Shown here piece after piece: positions 47,809 to 58,289 of a stretch of DNA of 64,000 nucleotides. This DNA is from Laetiporus sulphureus 93-53. Its lineage: Eukaryota > Basidiomycota > Agaricomycetes > Polyporales > Laetiporaceae. The position numbers and the translations under genes were made by a program. The notes under the pieces are model-generated. The model was not told the origin of the DNA, ran no database searches, and saw only the letters and a list, made by a program, of their open reading frames with translations. The first letter of the stretch is position 1; every line of letters begins with the position of its first letter. Where the stretch lies: the NCBI RefSeq assembly GCF_001632365.1, contig NW_024468514.1, forward strand, positions 992,249-1,056,248, given 5' to 3'.

Positions 47809-47826
47809 AAGTTCGATGGGTTAGAA

Positions 47827-48392
47827 TGGTCCGACCCGGGGGTGAACCAGTAGCTGCGAGGCCGCATTAGATGCCGGCGTATCTGTGACAGTGATCACAG
47901 ACTCGTCGGTGGAACGGCTCGGAAAGTATGGTCGTCATCACACTTCCTGTAAGAAGTCCACTTCTTCCTGAGGCAATATCCTTGCAGCTGACGCGTTCGA
48001 CATTGTAGAGTCGTCAACGTCGGTGACAATGGTCAATGCGAAACAGAATTGTTTTCGGAGGGACTTTAAGGATGCCCATCGGCCCACGGCTCATCGTTAT
48101 GTAATTCCTGATTGACCGGACATGAACGCAGAGGGTAAGGTTCAGATGGCGGCTTATGGATAGCACAGTATTGGAGATTGCTGAAAAGACCATCTGTCAA
48201 TCAGAACAGCCGTATCAGCTGTGATACGTCTAGTTCATCATGCACGCGTGAGTACATTTGGGAATCCCTCGCTTCTAATCGCAGAGAGAAGCTGAGGAAC
48301 AAGTCATGAGAGCAGTGCGATAGCAATTCAGGAGCTCGCCGTGGTATCCAAAACCGCGGTGCTGTAGAACCTTGTGCTCTCAATGACACATT
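47827..48392 (+). repeat. Duplicated block B (copy 1)
   Basis: Matches 51255-51818 in the same orientation; begins GGTCCGACCCGGGGG in both. Directly follows block A here. Contains a conserved open-looking stretch (DAFDI...RRDFKDAHR) that is disrupted in this copy. Confidence 0.85.
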
Positions 48393-48429
48393 GTGAGTTA
48401 TCGTGCTAGCAGATCTCCGCTCGTGCCTA

Positions 48430-49065
48430 GAAACTGAGAAATCCACACACGTCAAGTTCTTCTTCAACGGCCGTATTGAGAAGCAATATCCCAACGAGGA
48501 GCGGCATATGATCCCCTCGTGATGTGCTACTTTGTGCCGCCAGATATGGTTGGCCCACACGGGCGCGGACAAGGCAGAAATGGAGGCCATCTCTGCAACG
48601 AACAAGGCCGTCACGAGGGTGTACAGGGCCTGAGGCCTGAGGACGCGGGCTACATCCTGTTCATCACGGCAGACCATGGGAACGCGGAGCAGATGATCAA
48701 CCCCGCCGAGACGGATGCGCCGCACACGGCACACACGACGATCGATCCGGTCAGGCCGTTCATCATGACGGGCGACCCGAAGAAATTCCACTTTACTGTC
48801 GACAAGAAGGACGGAGGAGGGAGGTGTGCTGTGCGATGTGGCGCCGACGGTGCTTGAGATTACGATGGCCCGTGCATACTATGTGACTAGGATGTCCTCG
48901 TTGCTCTCACAACGTTTTATATGACTCAGGGATTGCCTAAGCCCGAAGGCGAGTGCGAGTAGATTGTGAGACTGACTATTTGATTGCAGAGATGACAGGT
49001 CACTCGTTGCTCGCGCACGATGAGGAGAAGAAGGAAGAAATTAGAAGCTCTCTAGAGCATGTACT
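48430..49065 (+). pseudogene. gpmI: Broken 2,3-bisphosphoglycerate-independent phosphoglycerate mutase, 3' part
   Basis: Across several frames this stretch matches the C-terminal third of i[28 protein letters not shown], a PPDMVG-HTG segment, the metal-site region [46 protein letters not shown], then after an AG acceptor (about 48929) GLPKPE and finally MTGHSLLAHDEE. At least three frameshifts or stops separate these pieces and the N-terminal two thirds, including the catalytic Ser domain start, are absent. It is therefore a truncated, decayed copy. A functional iPGM is expected elsewhere in the genome, because glycolysis needs a mutase. Confidence 0.82.
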
Positions 49066-49726
49066 TGACACAACTGTAAGAATTATCGGACGAAGGGATC
49101 TGTACTACTAACTCTGCGACCAAACGAAGTGATAATGCTCACTTTCCTCGGCGTGTATGCGTGCCATATGGCTTGAGAAATCCGTTAGGAGCCTTGAAAT
49201 TCTGCCGCTGAAGGTACACAGACTTGCAGATGCCAGTGCTATTTTGTTACGTTGGTCGGCACCTGCGTTCCCTCATAAACCGTCATCGATTCATCGCTCT
49301 GGCTGATAGTGGGTGCTTTCATTCTGGCGGCTGCGGCCGACTCGAGCTGTGCCTGTATTTCTCAAATTCCGCAAGGACCGATGACATTTCCAGCCACCGA
49401 TATGTGTCCATTGTTTGTGAGACTAGGTGAGACCGCGTCGCTGCGACGCTTTACTTGCAATGGTCTAAATATCTGCTATGCTGTAGAATTAGTCTCGGGC
49501 ATGCAACAGATTGACTGCTGCTACCAATTCACCGATTTTTGTCTACATCTCGGACTGCATTCGGCATCTTGGCAGCAGGATGCAGCTTTTGGCCTGGCGA
49601 ATCTCCCCCTTGCGTAACATTTTGCTCAGAAATCACGATCAGATTATCATGTCGAGGTGTTTGAAATGCGGGCTACAGTCAGAGTCGGCACTATGGAACA
49701 CGATTACATGGCTGTAAGTACGATGA
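49066..49726. other. No gene seen
   Basis: Short frames only (49224-49430, 49309-49617, 49511-49717); no motif, no repeat match noticed within the window. Confidence 0.45.
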
Positions 49727-51227
49727 CTACTGCACCTGCGTTAACTCGTAGGTCTCACAGTCCACACTGATATCCTGCTCGTCCTCCATGCTATCCTCAG
49801 CGACATTCTCAAAAACAAGAGACGTGTGCTGGACCTCGGCGCCAATGTTGCCGACCAGGCGAGGTGTAAAGTTCAGCTTGTTCAGGGTGCTGTGAGAAGT
49901 CGTATTCAGCCCCATGCTGCCGAGGGACGCCTGGCGTAGGTTGAGGATGAAGCGCGACACCAGGATTGATGAGATTCTGATTGACTCGGTATGCATGGGT
50001 TGAGCTGAATTGAGTAAGATCGGTCGCTTACGGTGGCAAGAAATTTGTGATGTAGGTTGCGGGATTCTGCTTACACATCAATGAAAGTGACCATGCTCTT
50101 GTATGGGTAGACTTGCCTGCGGATCCTCATAGCGGATGTTGATCACGATCTCAAGGATGTTGAGAAGCAGAAGGGCCCTAATGAACGGTGGAAGAACAGC
50201 GCCGTCATGGCAAGGTACTGTGAAAGAGCCCGACGTACATGAAGTAGAGCGTGCCTTGATTTGGCTGCTTGTAAGGCATCGTATGCACTGAGAGAACCTC
50301 ACATACTCACCATCTCTCATCAACAATGTCGCGATCGATCCTTTTATCCGTAACTTCCGCACTTCTATGGCGAGCGCGGATGTTTTGAACCAAGTGACAA
50401 GGACCACGATCAGGTCGGATACAGCCGGGAAGATGCGCGCGATGATGACGACTGCAGAGATCGTGCGTGTCAGAGCAACAACCCTTCGGTCTTCTTCAAA
50501 CTCACGTCTAAGCAAAGGAGGGTCAGTCCTAGGAGTGCCGACATCGGAGAGGCGGACGTAGCACTTACTTCTTCTTTATCGCGACGGTCTCGCGGTTGTT
50601 AAATCCACAAACTGGATAGCTGCCTACGTAAGTGACAAACTCGTATGAAATTCTTGTAAATCCGTACTGCCCAGAGGTGCTCAACAGACATATGCTGGTG
50701 GAAAACGCATATACTCACGACGTTGGCGCCGACTGGTGCTAGCCCCAGTAACAAGACTAGCAATGCAGGAACGATCTGGTGTCCACTAATAGCATATGTG
50801 CGGAACGCGGAAAAGCCTAACATTTTATCGATCAGTCTTTTCGTGAAATCTGGGGTCAAACAATCTCTGACTTGCTGTCACAGCCTCAAGAGCAATAATT
50901 GTCACATCATCCAATAAGAGCACAGCCTCGCAGCTGCGACAACCTCTTAACTGCGCTGAACATATGGTGCGGTCGTCGCCGCTCACCTCTGTGTGCACAT
51001 AGATCATGAGTGCTCGATTCACTAGCAGCACGACATCACATGGCTTACCAGTGGAGTACGCCACCAGACGGGATTCAGTGCGAAATTAACGCCTTGTGCC
51101 ATGAGGAGATAACGGTTGAGGGCAAAGATGACCGTGACAGTGGTCAACCTGGCTCCCCAGATGACGTGAATCTCTTCAGAGAAAGTCACAATGTATTCAA
51201 AGAAGATGAGGGCTGAACATGTCCAGT
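49727..51227 (-). CDS. DUF6533-type multi-pass membrane protein, 5' end missing
   Basis: Minus-strand exons: 51227-51049, 50950-50872, 50816-50719, 50666-50569, 50507-50311, 50254-50239, 50177-50117, 50066-50032, 49976-49727. The first recognisable part (FFEYIVTFSEEIHVIWGARL, FALNRYLLM) is the DUF6533 signature. A Tyr/Arg helix (AFRTYAISG), further hydrophobic helices and SDLIVVLVTWFKT follow, then the usual C-terminal ILVSRFILNLRQ and a tail with N-rich and acidic residues. These proteins have about seven helices and are abundant in agaricomycetes; function unknown. The 16-nt exon and the 50-nt intron with a GC donor (50116-50067) are unusual. No start exon was found: sequence upstream of 51227 runs straight into duplicated block B'. 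Confidence 0.78.
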
Positions 51228-51254
51228 CTGTAAGTCGAGTCTGATCGCTTATAG

Positions 51255-51818
51255 TGGTCCGACCCGGGGGCGTACCAGCAGCTGCGAGACAGCAGTAGCT
51301 ATTGGCGTATCTGTGACAGTGATCGCATACTCGTCAGTAGAACGCCTCGGAACGTATCGTCATCCTCACCCTTGCTGTAAGAGGTCCACTTCTTCCTGAA
51401 CCAATATGCTTGCAGCTGATGCGTTCGACATAGAGGTATCAACGTCGGTGACAACGGTCAATGCAAAACAAAACGGGTCTCGGAGGGACTTTAAGGATGC
51501 CCATCGGCGCCCGACTCATCTTTACATAATGCCTGAAAGAACGGACATGAACGCAGACCTGGGTAAGGCACAGATGGGACTTACGGATAGCACAGGTATT
51601 GGAGATCGCCGCAAAAACCATCGGTCTCGCCTTCAAACAGAACAACCGTATCAGATATGTATGATACATCATGCGCGCATGAGTACATTTCCCTTGCTTC
51701 TAGTCGCAGAGAGAAGCTAAGGAAGAGGTCGTGGGAGCAGTGCGATAGCAACACAGCAGCTCGCCGTTGCATCCAAATATCGCGGTGCTAAAAGAAATTT
51801 GTGCTCTTGATGACCGTG
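51255..51818 (+). repeat. Duplicated block B' (copy 2)
   Basis: Same orientation match to 47827-48392. In this copy a 104-codon frame (51406-51720) remains open through the region that is interrupted in copy 1. It abuts the truncated 5' end of the DUF6533 gene. Confidence 0.85.
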
Positions 51819-51901
51819 CCCACTTTACGTGTAACACGGGGGTTTGGCGAGCAGGCAACTCATGCTCAACCTGCATATGTCAGGCCTGTTCGATCACTGA
51901 G

Positions 51902-52399
51902 GCAGGAAGGGAAGGCATATACGCTCCTGGAACCTAGCGAGATGTGAGAAAATCATGTTTTGCATGATCTTCGTTTTGACGAGATTGCGCGCCGACGCGT
52001 GCCAAATCCGTATGAAGATTGTCGGTGGCTCTTGAATCGCTCATATCTAGTTCCTTGATGAGCAGGAGCATCGTCACTTCTGTTACCGGCGCTGTCCTTG
52101 ACACGGTTATCAGATATGGATATGTCGCAGGGTCTCGTAAGATTGAATTGCCAGTGAGATACAATGATGATGGAGCGACACTGTCGCATTCGTCACACGA
52201 AGACTTCATGAAAAGCGATAGTTCACATGAAAAATTAGCAATCACATACAGATTTGTAACCCATGTTTCCATAGAAAGCTGTGGTGTTCAACATTCTCGT
52301 AGCGCACTGCAAATCGAAGGTAACTGTATTGACCGCTTTCTTTATTGTATAGCTCCCAAACTGCCATGCGGCATTACTGCTAGATTGTGTACAACATAG
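51902..52399 (+). repeat. Duplicated block A' (copy 2), carries a piece of amidase 3' exon
   Basis: Same orientation match to 47332-47808. Begins with GCAGGAAGGGAAGGCATA and the codons for the amidase C-terminus (GKAYTLLEPSEM then stop) without the rest of the gene. Lies 84 bases after block B', the reverse of the A-B order in copy 1. Confidence 0.85.
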
Positions 52400-52464
52400 A
52401 GCTGTCCGAAAACTCATCAAATATGAACGAGACCGCACCGAGAAGAGAAGCAACAGCCATTCAT

Positions 52465-54848
52465 TTACTGGTTCTCGATAGCCATGAGACTGCCCACGAA
52501 CGTCATGATCTAAAAAACGCATAATGAGTTTGACAATAGACAGAGGAGGCATGAGGCGACATACCAGGCGAGGACGAACGTCGACAATATCCTCTGGCAC
52601 CAGGAAAATAAGCGCGTTCATCTTGCGTGCAATCGAGATCGCCAATTTCGCTAGCAATCGCGTATGATTAACAATTCGAAAGGCACATGAAAAGGTATAT
52701 ACGTACCATTCTGCCTCCGATCCTCGTACGGGCCGTACTCGTTGACCTGAATGATGAGGTTGGGATCCACGATGCCCGGACGCAGCGCCTCGAGGAGGTC
52801 GAGGAAGAACAAGCCCGTCGTGAGCGAAGGGTCCTTGAACGACCGGATGGACTTGATGCCCGCCCTCGCCTTCTGCGCGGTCGTGTTCGCCCATTTGAGG
52901 ATCTCGGTATCACTGATCGGACGGCCTTTTCCAGAAATGGAGCTAAGCGTCTTCGTGATGTTCATCCTGCACACGCATTATGAGTACAGTTAAATGGGAT
53001 ATCTGGACTGCCACGTGCCGCATGAGCTGCCACACGAGGCCGAGCACAAGTGTCTTCGTCCCATCCACAATATCCGCGCCCTGTATGCCGACCATGTGCA
53101 TCCCGTTCTGCTTCGCCAGTTCCACCGCATAATTACAATTCTCGACCTGCTTGAAGCGAGACAGCTTTGACTGATTCGGCGTGATGCCAATATCTTCCTC
53201 CTCCTCGCCTTCGCCCTCGCCCGTGTTCGTGCTCGCAGCGCTCATGCTACGCTCGTGCCCTCCGTCCTTCTTCGGCTTGCTCACGCGGCGCCACACGACG
53301 CTGCCAGGTAGGATCTTGTCAAAGGCCTGCAGGATGACGAGCCCGTCCTTGAGGTCCTGGAAGAGATTGTACACGCCCGGCGAGACGCCGAGCGAGTTGA
53401 GCCAGAGTGTGAACACCCGCGCCTCTCGCTCGCCCTCGGCATCGAAGTCCTCGACGACGCCGTAGTCCTTCGCCTCCTGCTCGTCCAATGGCGCGAGTCC
53501 CGGGTGGTTGTTGAAAAGGTTCGCGACGAAGGCGAGGTTCAGGCGTGGATTTCCGGAAACGAGCGATGCGGGTGTGAGATACTTCCTGCATCCAATTCTG
53601 CCCGCGTTTTGCAGCACCTGTGAGACTGTTGGCCAGGAACTTCAGTCGAAAAAAATGCATCCATTCTCACCTCCTCCGCGCGCTGGCGCATATCCCGCGT
53701 CTGAAGAGGAGCGAGCGAGCACTCGTCAGGCTTGAGCTGGTTGAGCAAGACGGTGTAGTTCTCGCCATCCGAGACATCTCGGCTGAAGTTGCGCACTCTG
53801 CACCAACGATCAACATCGAGTTCCGATCATCACGGGCCGCACGCACCTTCGCTCCCATCCCGCCGCCTTGAGGTGATAGTTGAACCACCTTAGCAAGATC
53901 TGGTCCGGCGTGAGCTTTAGCAGGTCCTCAATGGTTTCATCATCCTCGCACAGTCTGTACAGCTCCGGGTGGATCTTGATATCCACCTGTGCCAACAGTC
54001 CGCGGCGGATGATCTGCCAGATCAAACCCATGATCAAGTGCTCACGACCCTCCGCAATGTCAGTGGAGTCAATGTTGACGACCGAGCAGCCAATGGCCTT
54101 GGAAGAAGTAATGACGATGTTGTTGTTCTCTGTCATCTGGAATGCGTTCAAGGGCTTGCGCGCGGTTGGCTTATTTAGCACACGAGGATCGATAGTGTCG
54201 GGGACAGAGTCATTGATGAGTTTACAGAGAATCAGGCCGTCTCGACATTCGTCGAAGATCTGCATCGTATTCGTAGGTATAGGGAGACGCGAGCCGATGT
54301 CAAGATCGCCTTGGAGGACCTACACAAAAATTGAAGAGTATTGCCAGTCCGCACGGACAAAGCACGTACCACGTTGATGTGATTCGTGAACTCCCCTAGC
54401 TCATCCTCGTTGATGGTATGACTGACGTTGGCATTCGAGCCTTGTACAGTGACCTTGCCCCTATGGGTAGGCAGGGCCCTTGGCGCTTGAGTCTTGAGCT
54501 TGACATTGAGCTGCGCATCGGGTTTGAGCACAGGAGAGCATTGCTCCGAGCAAGCGAGGGCGCACCTCTACCCAGTCCTCCAGCTCGACCTTCCCGCTAG
54601 CATCGATCTGCACATGCTTCAGCGTTTCCCTCGCGCGATCGTAGGATTCCCCGTTGCTTTGAAGCGCCTGCAACACATCCGCCTTGTCTATACGACCCGG
54701 TGTATCCGTGTTAATCGTACTGTCCATGCATGATGAGCGAATACATTTCGCCAGTCTGCACATGGACGTACTTGAAACGATTGACGAGATCAAACATCTC
54801 CTCTTCGGAGACCTGAGGAAATTTCTTGCGCAACCGGAGTGCCTCCAT
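52465..54848 (-). CDS. SAC6: Fimbrin (plastin), actin-bundling protein
   Basis: Nine exons (minus): 54848-54772, 54719-54566, 54510-54370, 54319-53847, 53797-53671, 53617-53019, 52966-52707, 52650-52565, 52509-52465; 653 aa. Cross-links actin filaments in endocytic patches and cables. An N-terminal EF-hand-like region (MEALRLRKKFPQVS, GRIDKADVLQAL, GKVELEDWVE) precedes four calponin-homology domains in two tandem actin-binding domains; markers are LCKLINDSVPDTID, GCSVVNIDSTDI, LILGLIWQI-type helices, LLRWFNYHLKAAGW and the closing ARKMNALIFLVPEDI. An acidic Glu-rich insert lies in the third CH domain (about residue 460). The intron 53018-52967 uses a GC donor (GCACGT), required to read WQLMRMNIT. 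Single intact copy, typical fungal length. Confidence 0.95.
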
Positions 54849-55744
54849 GGTGAGCTTTGACGAAAGGGTGAATGGCTGATATTGGTGACGTCGAGCTGCT
54901 ATAAATGTGCCGCAGTCAGCGCTGCGCTTTACACAGCATTGATGACAGACTTAGTCAAGTAAGTTTCGCACAGCCTTCTCAACCAGCGCGCAATGAACAG
55001 AGCGAAAAGCAGTCCAGCCACCAACTGTAGAAGGTTTGGAAGGGGGTGAAGTAAGTCAGAGGATGCGTGCCACAGCAGCCACATCGGAGTACGCATTCGG
55101 AGTGCCAATCTCAAGCGATTCACGACAGCGGAGATTCAGATCGAGGGTGAAGCGGGGTTTCGGACTTGGTAGCTCAGTTGCTTTTTTCATATTCGCTTTG
55201 ACAATTTCGAAGTCGTGTTACCTTCCGAGCACAGCAATGGCACTGCTACGAAAGAGCTACTTTGCCAACACGGAACGCTGCATATATGGGACCGTTTTGC
55301 CGTAGTTGGACCATGCAGAATAGGAGAAGTCCATGAAGCACGAAGCCAGAAAAATAGTGTTCAAAGGCAGCTCACTTTTATCCTTGGTTTAACATCTGGC
55401 AAACAGACTGGCGACAAAGAGAATACGCCGCGGCGTATTTTCAGCTCGTCAAAATTTTCATGGTTGGTGAGACTGTACGTGTTACCGCGTCAGGACGCAG
55501 GTCGTAGGCGCAGACCATGCTCTCTTCACTATTTAGCGTCTATCGCAGCAATTATGATTTCTTTTTCTATCTGTAAAGCAGAATATTGCTTGATGTGGCG
55601 GCATTTTCCTGCACCATTCATCGTCAGATTTCGAAACACTCATGGCAGCAGGCGACTTGGATAAGCTCGAAGTTGGAGTTACTCAAATCCCGAATAACAT
55701 TGACATAGACATCTGCGCCATCGAATACATCACCGCATAGCTGC
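54849..55744. other. Intergenic, fimbrin promoter and amidase 3' flank
   Basis: Short frames without motifs. An AT-rich segment with TTTTCA and GAAAAT motifs (about 55360-55460) is seen. No repeat or RNA recognised. Confidence 0.5.
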
Positions 55745-57795
55745 TCAATCGCCAACTTCAAGCTGAACATACGCCTTGCCTTCCATTTTAAGCAGTCTTT
55801 CAATAAGCTTCATTCCCTCCAGTACCTTCTCTTCCTCAAGACGTTTTCCAACAACCTGCACACCAACAGGCAGACCGTGCATCTTCTCCGCATTGTACAC
55901 GCGGTAGGAGCCGGCCTCAATAGCGTTCTTCGGCTTGAAGGTAGCTTGCAGCGCGTCCAGCTTAGCATCGACATGGGTAATCGGGAGGACGCCTGCGGAG
56001 TAGTCAAGCTAATTTCTGTCTTCAGCATCCCTCAATCGCCTCGTAAGAACAAGAAGGACGCACCAGGTTGAACAAAAATGTATACCCGCACGCCTTCCAC
56101 CCCTCCTTCATGCCGCCATGCGGGACCGCCGGCAGCGAATTCGGCACGGTCAGCACGAAATCCAGCGCCTGCTCGTGCATGAATGCGAACCACCGCTCGC
56201 GGTATGCCTCCCGCTGCGCCACGAGCGCGAGGTACTCTGGCACGGTCTTCTCGTACCATCCTTCGACGAGGCCCGCGTAGATCTCGTCTCCGCGGATGTG
56301 CCGTAGGTACCAGGCGTACAGCAGCCTGAGGAAGCGCGGTGTGCGGAACATCGCGAGCGCTTGTTGCATGCCTGGATCGTTCGTCTCGCCGGTGCGGATC
56401 GGCTTCGTGCATGTCTTGCCTGGGAAATTGTTCAGAAGGTGACATCGTGGGGTTGAGCATTGGTTGACGTACCGCCGTCAGCGAGAAGCAGCTGTGAGGC
56501 GATCTTCAGCCCTTCGTATGGGCTCGGGGGATCACTTCATGGAATGTGAGTTTCGGCAGGCGGAGCAGCTCAAACGACTGACATGGTGACGACCTCGTGC
56601 CCGTCGGCCTGGAGCACAGATACAACTTCTTGAAGCGCGCGGCGGCAGGCCGGAGACGGTGTCACAACACCTGAGGAAAGATTGTTCCGTAGCAGGATAT
56701 CAGCCGTGCTGATGGAGTAAAAACATACCATCGTCCCACATGATGCCCCATTTGATTGATTTCGCTTGTGAGAGTTTAATCTCGCGCCATGGGATCGGCA
56801 GGCACTAATCGGCGCACGGATTACTTCGTCAGTAATCAACAACTTTATCACGCGTACCGAATGATCATAGTCCCAGGGTTTCATGCCTACGATCGCCCTC
56901 CAGAAGGTCTCCAGGTCCTCCAGCGTGCGCGTCATAGGCGAATAGACAGCTGGTATGCCTTCCTGTCCGGGCATACTGGTCGGGTTGCCTGTCTTCAGGA
57001 AGCGGTTCATGGAGGCTTTGATCGTGTAGATACCGGAGTAGTGGCTATTTGACAAATATCACTTCATCGCCTTTTCGCTCAATAGGAAAGTAACGAGCCG
57101 CTCACGCTGGCGCTCGCACAGAGCCAGCAACGTCCGTGCCGATCCCAAGGCGAGACCCTCCGTAAGCAAGGAGGGCACCCTCACCTCCACTAGACCCTCC
57201 TGGCGTGTAGTTCTTGTTATGCGGGTTCGTTGTCGTCCCAAAGACATCGTTCGCAGACTCAAGTGAAAGAAGCGTAATCGGTACATTCGTCTTCACGAAG
57301 GGCACCGCGCCCGCATCACGCAACAGCCTCACCAGGGCCGCCTCCTTCTGAAGCGGCTTGCCGACCCACGCAGAATAGCCAATACAGCTGTCAAAGCCTG
57401 GCACCGCGACGGTGTCCTTCAGACTGACAGGCATGCCTGCGAGCGGGCCTTGAGTGTTGCATTCCTTCGCCCAAGCCTCCGCCGTGGGTATGAGAATTTC
57501 CGTGAGGCAATTTGTTGCTTGGTGTGCCTTCAGCGCCTTCTTGCTGTACGCGACGAGCACGTCGGATGGGTTGAATGTGCCGCCCTGGACGCCTGCGACG
57601 ATTTGCGAGGCAGGCTGTCCAAGGATGCTCTTATCGGCAGACGACAAAGGCGCATGGTAGATGGTCGACAAGCTCGCAATGCGCTCCTCGCGTTCCTTTC
57701 TCTTCGCGGCGCTATGACAGGAATTTCAACGTCTCAGGGCAACATTACTATATCAATACGCACCAGGCTTTGCGATGAGCGAAATATGAGAACAT
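55745..57795 (-). CDS. Amidase (amidase-signature family), copy 2
   Basis: Eight exons (minus): 57795-57764, 57711-57106, 57044-56858, 56804-56729, 56670-56583, 56534-56473, 56419-56064, 56008-55745; 556 aa. Lys in GMPVSLKDT, loop TPGGSSGGE, nucleophile region GTDVAGSVRAPA. Exon sizes 32, 606, 187, 76, 88, 62, 356 and 264 match copy 1 except for one codon in exon 3. The copies face each other across about 8.4 kb. Protein identity is high in the core and lower in the middle (residues about 290-360). No signal peptide; probably cytosolic. Confidence 0.93.
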
Positions 57796-58289
57796 CGTCG
57801 ACAGCGCAGAGGTTGCGACCTCATCGAGTTGGCCCGTTTATCACTCATGGCTTCCTGAGAGCCAGGACCGTCTTCTGATAAGTAGGAGCCCCGGCTATGA
57901 TCATGCGCCCAGATCTGCCCAGATCCCGATGGGCTTCTCGTGCTTGCCGTTCATCTAAATAGCAGAATTCATTGCCACTGGCGCTGGAGATGAGTTTCAA
58001 GAAGGGACGTTGATTCACTTCCGCAATTCAACGCCCCTACGTACGTTAGGCCGCACTTCAAGCCTCTTTCCAAGTTTTTCAAATGTACATGCTGTGAACA
58101 GGCACTCTTCCGTGGGTCACAACCTATCCATCATCCTCCAGGCCTTGCATGCTTGTGAACGCTACTGAACTTACAGCTCGAATTTCATCGTGCGTGAGTT
58201 TAAATGCGGTCATATGATCGTGAGGGCCTGTGGCTAACACCTTCGGGCCGACGCCCCGCCAGAAATCGAATAGTCAGCCTACATCGATC
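57796..58289. promoter_or_regulatory. Divergent promoter region, amidase copy 2 (-) and glutathione transferase (+)
   Basis: About 494 bases between the two start codons must hold both promoters. No clear TATA box or other named site was recognised. Confidence 0.35.
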
